DNA of 30,366 nucleotides, from positions 1 through 30,366 of IMG/VR virus record IMGVR_UViG_3300025141_016476, one strand, 5' to 3'. The DNA comes from a virus. The notes under the pieces were generated by a model that saw only the letters and a list, made by a program, of their open reading frames with translations, was not told the origin of the DNA and ran no database searches. Shown here piece after piece: positions 22,399-29,720 of this stretch. Numbering within the stretch: the stretch's first letter is position 1; each line of letters begins with the position of its first letter. The position numbers and the translations under genes are program-made.

Positions 22399-22532
22399 CG
22401 ACTATTATTTTGTATTAAAAGGCGGTCATACAGAAGAATGGCATATAAGTAACATAAAGGTATAACACGTAATCTAAAAATAGCTGAAAGTATGAAGATA
22501 GCTATATATTTATATGTAAACGGAGAATTAAG
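22399..22532. other. 134-bp intergenic region, AT-rich, no gene seen
   Basis: The longest gap between intact genes. No open frame of note and no tRNA cloverleaf found by eye. It ends with TATATATTTATATGTAAACGGAG, so a promoter for the virion-like gene at 22533 is possible, although no exact TATAAATA lies on the + strand. Confidence 0.4.
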
Positions 22533-23057
22533 ATGAGCAATAAATGGCAAACAGCAGGACCAAACCACGTACCTTCATATCAAATGTCAGGTATACCTTT
22601 TGTTACTAGCTCTGCAGCCAGTGAAGTTTCTGGCCCTGACGGCAACAGTGTATCTTTACCTATAAAGGTTTCTTTTCCTTATGTTACAAAGTTTTTAACT
22701 ATAAGAAATACTGGAATAAATGAATTAAGAGTAGGTTTTTCTCAAAATGGTGTTGTAAAGCAAGGTGAAAGACTAGCTTCTGATAACGCAGATAAAACAT
22801 CAGGAGGGTCAAACTTCTTTTTAATCCCAACAGGCTCGGGCGGTGAAAATGCAGCATCTGCACAGTCAATACAAACATTTGATTTACGATGTAAAGAAGT
22901 TTATTTCTTATCAAATGCAACAAAAAGCAATACTCCTGGTGCTGCACAAGCAACTAGCTTTTCATTGATTGCTGGGCTTACAACAATTCCAGCAAAAGCA
23001 TTCCCAATTCTTACAGGTAGTATTAACGCAACCGGTTCATTTGAAGGTGTCGGATAG
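22533..23057 (+). CDS. Probable virion structural (decoration or fibre-like) protein
   Basis: 174 aa with CGGAGA upstream. The sequence is beta-rich, Ser/Thr/Gly/Ala-rich and nearly free of charge clusters: GPNHVPSYQMSGIPFVTSSA, SLPIKVSFPYVTKFLTIRNT, GSNFFLIPTGSGGENAASAQ, FSLIAGLTTIPAKAFPILTG. The Ser/Gly-rich short-strand style is typical of exposed virion proteins of marine myoviruses, such as head decoration proteins. The FLTIRNTGINELRVGFSQNG segment suggests an Ig-like or jelly-roll sheet. No signal peptide. Function inferred from composition; no specific family recognised. Confidence 0.5.
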   Translation: MSNKWQTAGPNHVPSYQMSGIPFVTSSAASEVSGPDGNSVSLPIKVSFPYVTKFLTIRNTGINELRVGFSQNGVVKQGERLASDNADKTSGGSNFFLIPTGSGGENAASAQSIQTFDLRCKEVYFLSNATKSNTPGAAQATSFSLIAGLTTIPAKAFPILTGSINATGSFEGVG

Positions 23058-23328
23058 TAGTACTTGGGATACGTTTAATAAACACTTGCATTTTCTTAAA
23101 GAAGGCGACTTAGTTATAGTTGATGCAAATGTTTTAAAAAAGTATAATCTAAGCCCAGCTAGTAAATTAACAATCGGTATTTTAGTATCTGATAAATTAA
23201 ATACTTTACCTGGGTGGGATTCTCCTGAAATTAATAGAAATATTATATACGATAAGTTGTATAAAGTTATGATACTGAATAAGGTTATTACTATAGGTCA
23301 TTCAGACATAAAGGAGCTAATCGAATGA
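23047..23328 (+). CDS. Hypothetical protein (93 aa)
   Basis: The frame is open further upstream, but upstream codons overlap the virion-like gene and read as its shadow. I choose GTG 23047 (MSDSSTWDTFNKHLHF), which overlaps the previous stop by 11 bp. No strong ribosome site is visible, so translation probably depends on coupling and the start is uncertain. The product has a strand-rich KEGDLVIVDANVLKKYNLSP, then LTIGILVSD and a helical end. Its stop overlaps the next ATG (ATGA). Function unknown. Confidence 0.55.
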   Translation: MSDSSTWDTFNKHLHFLKEGDLVIVDANVLKKYNLSPASKLTIGILVSDKLNTLPGWDSPEINRNIIYDKLYKVMILNKVITIGHSDIKELIE

Positions 23329-23807
23329 AAAAAAAGAAAAGAAAAGTTGTTGCTGTTTCTGGCGGCTTTGATCCTGTTCATGTTGGTCATGTAAAAATGA
23401 TTCAAGAAGCTGCAAGATTAGGAGACGTCATTATAATTACAAATTCAGATGCGTGGCTTAAGAGAAAGAAAGGTTACATATTCATGCCTTTTGAAGAAAG
23501 GCAAGAAGTGCTTTATGCGTTTAAGGGCGTGATAGACGTACTTGAAGCTTGGGATGAAGATGGCACAGTTTGTAAAACACTTGAGAAAGTAAAGCCAGAT
23601 ATATTTGCAAATGGTGGCGATAGAAAAGGAGACAATACACCAGAAGTTGATCTGTGCAATAAGCTTGGAATTGAATTAGTATGGAATGTGGGTGGTGAAA
23701 AAATTCAAAGTTCATCAAAGTTAGTAGAAAACGCCACAGATCTAGAAGCACTTGAAGTTTTAGGTTATGCTCAAGGCTATTCTGATGCTATAAAGGATAC
23801 TAAATAA
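23325..23807 (+). CDS. Cytidylyltransferase-fold nucleotidyltransferase (RfaE-C / TagD-like)
   Basis: 160 aa, ATGA overlap upstream. It has the HxGH nucleotidyltransferase signature, SGGFDPVHVGH with H19-V-G-H22, then IIITNSDAWLKRKKGYIFMPFEERQEVLYAF, NGGDRKGDNTPEVDLC and the S-S-S-K-L phosphate-binding motif (equivalent to ISSTxL). This is the family of heptose-1-P adenylyltransferase (RfaE/HldE C-domain) and glycerol-3-P cytidylyltransferase (TagD). It joins an NTP to a phosphorylated sugar or polyol. The phosphomannomutase gene follows after 1 bp, so the pair probably makes an activated sugar. NTP and sugar cannot be told by eye. Confidence 0.85.
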   Translation: MKKKKRKVVAVSGGFDPVHVGHVKMIQEAARLGDVIIITNSDAWLKRKKGYIFMPFEERQEVLYAFKGVIDVLEAWDEDGTVCKTLEKVKPDIFANGGDRKGDNTPEVDLCNKLGIELVWNVGGEKIQSSSKLVENATDLEALEVLGYAQGYSDAIKDTK

Positions 23808-23808
23808 A

Positions 23809-24606
23809 GTGAAGCTATTTCTTTTCGACATGGATGGAACAATTACACCTGCAAGAAAGCCAATGAAAAAAGATATGATGCTAGCACTAAGAGATCTTCA
23901 GTGGGCAGATTATGAAATCGGAATTGTAACCGGTTCTGATATGAATTATCTTATTGATCAATGTGATATTTTATTTGGTTTAAACGGGTATCAGTTTCAT
24001 AAAACGCATTACCTCCCGTGCAATGGAACTAAATATTATAAGTACAATGAATCAGGAAGTCTTTCTACAGTATACGAAAATGATATGATTGAAGCTATTG
24101 GTAAGCAAACATATAGGGCAGTTATTCAAAGTTGCATTGATATACAAAAACACATTATAGATACAACAAATTGTCCACTAACAGGCAACTTTTTTGACTA
24201 TAGGGGCTCAACTTTAAACTGGTGTCCCATAGGAAGATTAGCAAAAAAAGATGAACGAGATGCCTGGCTAAAAATTGATATTAATAATAAATTTCGATTA
24301 AAATGGATTAACCACTTAAAGGAAGAGCTTAAGAAAAAAGGCGTTAATAACATAGAGATAAAGTTGGGTGGTGAAACAAGTTTTGACATACATCCTAAGG
24401 GTTGGGACAAAACTTATTGCTTAAAAAACTTTAAAGAATATAATGAAATAATTTTTATTGGCGATAGATGTTTTGATAATGGAAACGACAAAGAATTATA
24501 CGATACAATTATTAAACATAGTATTGGTAAAGCATATCAAACTAAAGATCCCGAAAATACAATAGAAATTATAAAGGAGTATATAAATGAAGCAAGACGA
24601 CGTTAA
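23809..24606 (+). CDS. Eukaryotic-type (HAD-IIB) phosphomannomutase
   Basis: 265 aa, GTG start 1 bp after the nucleotidyltransferase. The HAD motif I is LFDMDGTITPARKPM (nucleophiles D7 and D9). The cap and core then follow human PMM2 closely: GIVTGSD, FDYRGSTLNWCPIGR, LGGETSFDIHPKGWDKTYCL and FIGDRCFDNGNDKEL. Length (PMM2 246 aa) and motif order agree. The enzyme interconverts mannose-6-P and mannose-1-P and may accept glucose. Bacteria normally use the unrelated ManB/AlgC fold, so this class is unusual in a phage of bacteria. Its job with the neighbouring nucleotidyltransferase is inferred to be sugar activation, perhaps towards a GDP- or other NDP-sugar. Confidence 0.88.
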   Translation: MKLFLFDMDGTITPARKPMKKDMMLALRDLQWADYEIGIVTGSDMNYLIDQCDILFGLNGYQFHKTHYLPCNGTKYYKYNESGSLSTVYENDMIEAIGKQTYRAVIQSCIDIQKHIIDTTNCPLTGNFFDYRGSTLNWCPIGRLAKKDERDAWLKIDINNKFRLKWINHLKEELKKKGVNNIEIKLGGETSFDIHPKGWDKTYCLKNFKEYNEIIFIGDRCFDNGNDKELYDTIIKHSIGKAYQTKDPENTIEIIKEYINEARRR

Positions 24607-24772
24607 TTCTCTTGTTGCAATTAGAGATTTTCTTATAGAAAAATTTAATAGATGCAAAGACTATAAGTCAAATAAAAATGCAATAATGAGAGAAATAGAT
24701 CATGCTGAAATTGTTCACAAGACAATTGTAGAAATTGACAAAGTTTTATCAGAGTACGTTGAATTTAAATAA
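24587..24772 (+). CDS. Hypothetical small helical protein (61 aa)
   Basis: ATG with a strong AAGGAG 8 nt upstream, overlapping the phosphomannomutase by 20 bp. The product is all-helical and charged (LVAIRDFLIEKFNRCKDYKS, IMREIDHAEIVHKTIVEIDK), without membrane segments. The ribosome site and clean length make it a real gene. No function is recognised; last in the sugar unit before the 64-bp gap 24773-24836. Confidence 0.65.
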   Translation: MKQDDVNSLVAIRDFLIEKFNRCKDYKSNKNAIMREIDHAEIVHKTIVEIDKVLSEYVEFK

Positions 24773-24836
24773 AAATTAATATTACATATTTGAAACATTT
24801 GATATCTCGTAATACTTACTTTTATGAGGTATTAAT

Positions 24837-26414
24837 ATGCAATATTGTTTTTTGTTCTTTTTATGTTTAGTTTTTGGATGTTCAGATAACACACTAGTTA
24901 AGATGCAAAACAGAGAACCTGACATCTTAGTTCATCCTGAAATTATTAATTTTGGAAACTTAGAATCAGGATTTGAATCAGGACATAAGACATTTGCAAT
25001 AATTAATGTGGGGGATGAGGATTTATATGTCTCACCCCCAGTTTTGTATGATGGTTCTAGCAGGTTTGCAATAAGCGAAATCAATGAGGATATCCTCATT
25101 CCCGCGGGCGAGCTTGTTGACATTGATGTACGATATATTCCCGAAACATATGAGCATAACGGTGCATATGTTGAAGTTAGATCTAACGATGAAGATCAAC
25201 CGGTCATTAAAGTTCTACTTGAAGGCTTAGGCGATGCCCCAGTCTTATCTTTGAATCCTGAGGGTCATGACTTTGGTACAATATCTATTGGATGTGATAA
25301 TGAACTTAGGCTTACAATCGGAAATATTGGTAATTTACCACTAACCATAGATAGCGTTCAACAAATGGTAACACAGCCGATAGACATTAATATGTTTTTT
25401 GGAACTTTACCAGACCTTCCATGGATTATCGATCCAGGTTTTGAGCTTGATATTATTACTTCATACACGCCCAGTGATGTAGGTAGTGATTCTAGCTTAA
25501 TAACAATAACAAGTAATGACCCGCTTAATCCAATTGTAGATTTTGAAGAAGAGGGTGATGGTCAAGTTGAACAGTGGATAGTAGATCAACATGAACAAGA
25601 AGAAATACCTCTGCTTGATGTTCTTTGGGTAATAGATAATAGCGGATCAATGAACCCATTTCAACAGGCATTAGCTGATAATATGGTTGATTTTATGAAT
25701 ATATTTTTAGCTGCTAGTCCTGATTTTCATATGGCTTTTATAACAACAGACTCATATGGTTTCCAAGGTGGTGGCTATATAAATAATAACACTAGTCAAC
25801 CTGCATCATCAGCATCATCAATACTTGCATCTATTGGAATTCATGGCTCTGGACATGAAAAAGGAATTCAGTATTCGAAACAATCAACGGATATTGGTCC
25901 TGCTGCTCCTGGCTCTATGTTTTTTAGAGAGGATGCAACATTAGTTATAATATACGTTAGCGATGAACCCGATTTCAGTACGGGTGGATGGAGTAATTAT
26001 GTGAATCACTTTACTAACTTAAAAGATTCAGACAAACTCCACATGGTATCAATTGTAGGTGATGATCCTTCCGGATGCACATTTGCATATGGGAACGTTA
26101 CAAGAACAATAGGGTATGGCTCAGGCTATATTGATATTACAAATTATTTTAATGGCTCTATATACTCTATTTGTTCAACAGACTGGGGATTGCAAATGGA
26201 AGATTTAGCAAATACAGTTTCAAAGAGGCGAAGATTTGAATTAACAGAACCAGATCCCATGGAAAATACAATAGAAGTTTATGTTAATGGGCAACAAGCA
26301 ATAGCTGGCTGGACATACGATCCTATTGAAAATTGGGTTGAATTCGACTCTGGCGCCGAACCTTCTCCGGGCGATACAATCGAAATTAAGTATGCAACTT
26401 GGGGATGTGAGTGA
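24837..26414 (+). CDS. Secreted lipoprotein with Ig-like repeats and von Willebrand A domain
   Basis: 525 aa, GAGGT before ATG. The N-terminus is a lipoprotein signal with lipobox LVFGC (Cys15). Residues 28-130 and 135-240 are two ASPM/SPD-2/Hydin-type (choice-of-anchor D) beta domains, each with the I-N-F-G-N-L or H-D-F-G-T-I start and a Y-x-P end. The VWA domain begins about 258: VLWVIDNSGSMN gives the MIDAS D267-x-S269-x-S271. VIIYVSDEPDFSTGG supplies a later metal loop, and many short Gly/Ser/Asn loops follow to about 460. A final small beta domain ends in Cys524. Such proteins bind surfaces or partners extracellularly in bacteria. It overlaps the metzincin gene (GTGA). Carriage by a phage suggests a surface-exposed infection function, unproven. 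Confidence 0.85.
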   Translation: MQYCFLFFLCLVFGCSDNTLVKMQNREPDILVHPEIINFGNLESGFESGHKTFAIINVGDEDLYVSPPVLYDGSSRFAISEINEDILIPAGELVDIDVRYIPETYEHNGAYVEVRSNDEDQPVIKVLLEGLGDAPVLSLNPEGHDFGTISIGCDNELRLTIGNIGNLPLTIDSVQQMVTQPIDINMFFGTLPDLPWIIDPGFELDIITSYTPSDVGSDSSLITITSNDPLNPIVDFEEEGDGQVEQWIVDQHEQEEIPLLDVLWVIDNSGSMNPFQQALADNMVDFMNIFLAASPDFHMAFITTDSYGFQGGGYINNNTSQPASSASSILASIGIHGSGHEKGIQYSKQSTDIGPAAPGSMFFREDATLVIIYVSDEPDFSTGGWSNYVNHFTNLKDSDKLHMVSIVGDDPSGCTFAYGNVTRTIGYGSGYIDITNYFNGSIYSICSTDWGLQMEDLANTVSKRRRFELTEPDPMENTIEVYVNGQQAIAGWTYDPIENWVEFDSGAEPSPGDTIEIKYATWGCE

Positions 26415-26926
26415 AGCTATTTAAAAAAATAGCTAGATTGCTCTTTGGTATTTCGCTAGGATTAGCAATTGGAACTTCCATAACAATTATTTTTTATGTT
26501 AAAAGTTATCAACCATATAAATGGAAATCACCCCCAATAGTTGCAAATTGTTATGGTGAAGATTTTTATGAAATGAGACTTCAAACTGCAACAAAATACT
26601 GGCGTGACAAAGATGAACATATATCATTCATTATAATCGATCCGCCTAAGTCTGTTTGCGATAAAGAATTTTTAGATGGTTTTATTATTATAAAAAAGGC
26701 ACCACCTGGTTCTTTGGGTGATGGAACTCTTGCAAGAACAAATACAAAAATTAAATATTTGGAATTGCGTGCTGCTGTTATATACTTTGAGCCAGGCACA
26801 CAAAACTTAACATTTATAGTTGAGCATGAAATTGGTCACGCACTTGGATGGAAGCATATTAATGCAATTGGCCATATAATGAATCCAACATATGAGTATA
26901 TGGGTGAAAAATTTTGGATACCGTAG
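26411..26926 (+). CDS. Membrane-anchored metzincin-type zinc metalloprotease
   Basis: 171 aa, GTG start overlapping the VWA lipoprotein stop by 4 bp. A single N-terminal hydrophobic anchor (LLFGISLGLAIGTSITIIFY, about 10-29) puts the rest outside the cytoplasm. The zinc motif is complete: H139-E140-x-x-H143-x-x-G-x-x-H149 (EHEIGHALGWKHI), followed after eight residues by the Met-turn IMNP (M157). Both are diagnostic of metzincins (matrixin-like). The catalytic domain is small, about 125 residues, below the size of most matrixins. A Cys pair (C47, C83) might form a disulfide. Tight coupling with two other exported genes suggests one envelope-directed function. Confidence 0.82.
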   Translation: MKLFKKIARLLFGISLGLAIGTSITIIFYVKSYQPYKWKSPPIVANCYGEDFYEMRLQTATKYWRDKDEHISFIIIDPPKSVCDKEFLDGFIIIKKAPPGSLGDGTLARTNTKIKYLELRAAVIYFEPGTQNLTFIVEHEIGHALGWKHINAIGHIMNPTYEYMGEKFWIP

Positions 26927-26939
26927 GAGGGTAGTTATT

Positions 26940-27491
26940 ATGTTTATATTATTATTTTTATTTACTGCATGTTTATTTAGTGCAAATGTTGTTGATCAAA
27001 CAGAACAATCAAATATAGTTTGCGCATCAATTATTGATCAGACACCGTGTAATTTTTCTGCAACTAACGGAGCAGGAGAAGAGGTCCAACTACATGACTT
27101 AGTAGGTCAACCTATTGTCCTAGATATAAGTGCAATGTGGTGTGGCCCATGTCAATTAGCAGCATCTGACGTACAAAAAGTACAAGATAGATATCTAGAA
27201 GATGAATTAATTTATTTGACACTGCTTGTTGACAATTTAGCAGGTGAAGAACCTACAGTCGAAGATATTATTAGATGGGAAGAACAATTTGGAATTGAAA
27301 GTGCGCCAGTATGGTCAATAAGTAGGGATGTGATTACTAGTGATCCGACAAAAACAGGTGAGTTTCTTTACATGGATAGCTTACCAACTTTTTACTTTAT
27401 TGATTCTGACATGAAAATTAAAAGTTTTCAGCGTGGATACTCTGAAGAATCAATTGAGTCTAAAATTATTGATCTATTGATGAAAGATTAG
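26940..27491 (+). CDS. Exported thioredoxin-fold (TlpA-like) protein, probable lipoprotein
   Basis: 183 aa from ATG 26940, with AGGAGG 9 nt upstream; an ATG at 26892 would overlap the metzincin gene and place the signal internally. The signal MFILLFLFTAC has an acceptable lipobox (F-T-A-C, Cys11). The mature part is TlpA/ResA-like: LVGQPIVLDISAMWCGPCQLA with the active W-C68-G-P-C71, then LLVDNLAGEEPTVEDIIRWEEQFG, and the cis-Pro segment SLPTFYFID. WCGPC is the reducing-type thioredoxin active site. It may keep the cysteines of the neighbouring exported proteins reduced or help fold them. Its stop lies 2 bp from the convergent - strand module. Confidence 0.85.
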   Translation: MFILLFLFTACLFSANVVDQTEQSNIVCASIIDQTPCNFSATNGAGEEVQLHDLVGQPIVLDISAMWCGPCQLAASDVQKVQDRYLEDELIYLTLLVDNLAGEEPTVEDIIRWEEQFGIESAPVWSISRDVITSDPTKTGEFLYMDSLPTFYFIDSDMKIKSFQRGYSEESIESKIIDLLMKD

Positions 27492-27493
27492 AT

Positions 27494-27835
27494 TTAACTA
27501 ACAAAGTCAAATTCCCAAACTGATGTTATAATTGTATCGCCGGGGGTTGTTGACGGTGTCATTGACAAGCCTAGTATATCACCAATATCAAACGTAGCTA
27601 CATCAAAATTAACTACATATGAAGTATGACCTGCTGCTATATTAATTGTAATAGTTTCAGTTGCTGTGGTGCCATGAGCTAACACCTCTCCATTCAAATA
27701 AACTTTTACACCAGTTCCATTTGCATCTCTTGTAAAAGCAAGATGATTCCATTGAGCATTTTGTCTAACTTGCGTATCGGCTGTAATACTATGATAAGTG
27801 GTTCCATTTTGATGGGCGTAATTTATTCTATAAGC
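27494..27835 (-). pseudogene. Decapitated LamG/concanavalin-like fragment
   Basis: The frame is open for 113 codons on the - strand. It has no ATG or GTG start and no ribosome site, and it begins immediately after the amber stop (27836-27838) of the tail-chaperone gene, in the same frame. Its sequence is LamG-like: AQWNHLAFTRDANGTGVKVYLN followed by GEVLAHGTT matches the W-H-H-V-A-x-T-R-D-G ... V-K-x-Y-x-N-G pattern of LamG/ConA jelly-roll domains, and the tail WEFDFVS ends at TAA 27494-27496. The nearest start-like codon (TTG 27697) falls in mid-domain. It is best read as the C-terminal remnant of a fibre or adhesin gene. Amber readthrough would make it a C-terminal extension of the chaperone, which I consider less likely. 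Confidence 0.65.
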
Positions 27836-28081
27836 CTAAGATGGTTCTTGTGGCCAGCTAAACGTAATTGTTTTATCAGGATTTAGACTAATTATCGTCG
27901 ATGGTAAATCTCTTAAGAGCTGCCTATATAATACCCATTCTGCTTTCTTTGATTCTGAAAGTGGTGAATCACTAAGCTGCGTATAGTCACTCTGTTGGAG
28001 CTTTTTATTTCTCTGTCTTCTTACGACATCTTTTCTATTTTCTAGATGTTGAGTATCCGATAGCGTTAATTTATAATTCAT
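27836..28081 (-). CDS. Phage tail assembly chaperone-like protein (Phage_tail_APC type)
   Basis: 81 aa from ATG 28081, whose ATGA overlaps the tail-fibre stop, so the two genes are coupled; a TTG four codons earlier is less likely. The central motif RNKKLQQSDYTQLSDSPLSE followed by KKAEWVLYRQLLRDLP matches the family pattern R-N-x-L-L-x-x-S-D-W/Y-T-Q-L-x-D-x-P-L ... W-x-x-Y-R-Q-x-L-R-D-L-P. These proteins are encoded next to tail fibres and help their assembly. It ends with FSWPQEPS at an amber stop. The placement directly downstream of the fibre is typical. Confidence 0.85.
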   Translation of the reverse strand: MNYKLTLSDTQHLENRKDVVRRQRNKKLQQSDYTQLSDSPLSESKKAEWVLYRQLLRDLPSTIISLNPDKTITFSWPQEPS

Positions 28082-29658
28082 GTTACATCCCAATAGATAT
28101 TATCTCCCTCGTTACCGGCACCTCTGGTAAAATGAATCACAATATATGCCATTCCTTGAAAGCCCTGTGCGCTCCCATTATCTAAGTTATATTGCAATGT
28201 AGTCGTCCAACCTGAAAGATTTACTCTAAAATTTGGGACGGCGGTAGCGTCTCTTGCCTGATCATTATTATAGCCATCAGCCGAACTCGCGGAAGAGCCC
28301 ATATAAAAAACAACCCCCTCCATTCTTCTGTGGGAATTGCCAACTCCGTTATAATGTCCAGTCAAATTGATTTCAAAACTTACTGCTGCCCAAAACTCAT
28401 CAGCGCCCGGATTGGAGGTTCCTCCGACAACTTTTGGTTGCCATGAAATTATATCTATCCATGAATTTGTTGTCGTTGTACTTATCTGAATATGTTTTCT
28501 CAATGTAAAAGATCTCTCTCTTTCGGCGTTGGTAGAGAATTCTGTTGATGTTATTCTTTCTTCGCCCCTCAAGTGAAGCGAGCCACTTATCATAGCGGTT
28601 TGCGACACAGCATCAAAAGTGAAATTGGATTCAACAGTAGCCTCGTCAGAGTCTTTATAAGTTAAGATTCCATCGGCTGTTGAGCCATCAAATGAAATTC
28701 CACTACCTCCTCCACCACCGCCGGCGGTTAAATCTGTTTCAGCAACATCCGCGGATTGCCAATAGATTTTTCCGTCTGTTTTTGTGTATAACCACCCTTT
28801 CCCATCAGCAGGTGCTGTAGGTGTTGATACCTCCGAAGTAATTGCAAGCTTGCCGGCTACATCTAATTCTGATATTGGACTACTTGTCCCAACTCCAATT
28901 TTATTATCACCGGAATCAACGAAAAACATGTGGGTCTGACTATCGGACTCAATTCTAAAATCAATATCAGCATGCCCATCATCATTAAAAACAGCACCGG
29001 CATCTGTTACTGTTAATACTTCATCGTTTGTATTATGGATTTTTGTTCGAAAACTAGACTGACCATGATTTATGTGAAGAACTTCATTACCGGCATTGAG
29101 ATATATCGCTGTGCTTTCGTTTGGCGATTCTACTATAAAGTCAACATCGGCGCCGGCATTATTAAAGACGACCTTATCTTGTGAATCATCTTCTATTAGC
29201 TCAATAAGATTTACATTTCCAGCTTTAAAAGTGATATTATCATCAGAAAAACTCATTAAAGTATCAGTATCGTCAATATGATAAATTTGTCCACTGACAC
29301 CTATCTTGCCATCGTTGTTAATTCGCATTCTTTCTAGATAAGATCCATCGCTAGTTTCCCTTGTGTAGAATATTGTATCTTTATCTACTTCAGCAAATAT
29401 TGCAAGATTCTCAGCATTTGTAAGCTGAATAATTGCACCATCGTCACCATCAGTTTCAAAAACAATTTGTCTATAGTCAGACGAACCCTTGTTAATTCGA
29501 ATCCCTTCTTGCTGTGACCCACTAATAAGTAGTGTTCCGATGATTACAGCAGAGCCTGATGCTATTAGTGTGTTATCATTTTCAATAGTTCCGCTTACAA
29601 TTATTCCTTCGTTAAATTTAACAGTACTACCACCAAAATTTTTTGTTCTAGCTGCCAT
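28078..29658 (-). CDS. Tail fibre protein
   Basis: 526 aa from the second ATG (29658; MAARTKNFGG), which lies 8 nt after AAGGG; the first ATG (29664) is too close to that site. The sequence is a series of short beta repeats rich in Gly/Asp/Ser/Thr (VKFNEGIIVSG, LIASGSAVIIGTLLISG, TDTLMSFSDDNITFKAGNVN). The module GVGTSSPISELDVAGKLAIT followed by PADGKGWLYTKTDGKIYWQS is typical of fibres from marine phages. A Gly run follows, then a C-terminal globular region (about 370-526: HIQISTTTTNSWIDIISWQP ... NIYWDVT) that probably binds the receptor. It is followed by its chaperone. The G+C content is visibly higher than elsewhere, consistent with exchange as a module. Confidence 0.85.
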   Translation of the reverse strand: MAARTKNFGGSTVKFNEGIIVSGTIENDNTLIASGSAVIIGTLLISGSQQEGIRINKGSSDYRQIVFETDGDDGAIIQLTNAENLAIFAEVDKDTIFYTRETSDGSYLERMRINNDGKIGVSGQIYHIDDTDTLMSFSDDNITFKAGNVNLIELIEDDSQDKVVFNNAGADVDFIVESPNESTAIYLNAGNEVLHINHGQSSFRTKIHNTNDEVLTVTDAGAVFNDDGHADIDFRIESDSQTHMFFVDSGDNKIGVGTSSPISELDVAGKLAITSEVSTPTAPADGKGWLYTKTDGKIYWQSADVAETDLTAGGGGGGSGISFDGSTADGILTYKDSDEATVESNFTFDAVSQTAMISGSLHLRGEERITSTEFSTNAERERSFTLRKHIQISTTTTNSWIDIISWQPKVVGGTSNPGADEFWAAVSFEINLTGHYNGVGNSHRRMEGVVFYMGSSASSADGYNNDQARDATAVPNFRVNLSGWTTTLQYNLDNGSAQGFQGMAYIVIHFTRGAGNEGDNIYWDVT

Positions 29659-29679
29659 ATACATTACCCTTGTTATATG

Positions 29680-29687
29680 TATAAATA
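29680..29687 (+). promoter_or_regulatory. T4-late-like promoter box TATAAATA in the divergent intergenic region
   Basis: Exact TATAAATA in the 62-bp gap between the - strand fibre and the + strand thioesterase, 33 nt before ATG 29721, followed by AAAGGA as ribosome site. The fibre gene must have its own promoter in or beyond the same gap; no exact box is seen on the - strand there. Confidence 0.4.
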
Positions 29688-29720
29688 TCGTGTAAACTAC
29701 AAAAGGATCGTATACTTATT

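Noticed and set aside
22399-22532. Possible tRNA or small RNA in the gap
   Set aside because: No acceptor stem, T-loop GTTCRA or matching arms were found by eye, and only weak inverted repeats. Left as intergenic.
22969-23046. Upstream extension of the 93-aa gene at 23047
   Set aside because: The added residues (Gln/Leu-rich) are an out-of-frame reading of the virion-like gene and have no ribosome site.
24790-24818. Sigma70 promoter candidate (TTGAAA, 17-bp spacer) before the VWA lipoprotein
   Set aside because: The -35 is fair, but the -10 position reads TACTTA, which matches TATAAT poorly.
27836-27838. Genome-wide amber (TAG) recoding, suggested by the open frame beyond the chaperone stop
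   Set aside because: TAG ends several genes cleanly here (GMP reductase, DHH protein, virion-like protein at 23057, TlpA-like protein), each followed by a new start, so TAG is an ordinary stop in this genome. Local readthrough stays possible but unsupported.
20518-29697. TGTAAAC seen in three intergenic gaps (20518, 22515, 29691)
   Set aside because: Heptamer is short for AT-rich DNA, spacing to starts and to the TATAAATA boxes differs, and no flanking conservation was seen.
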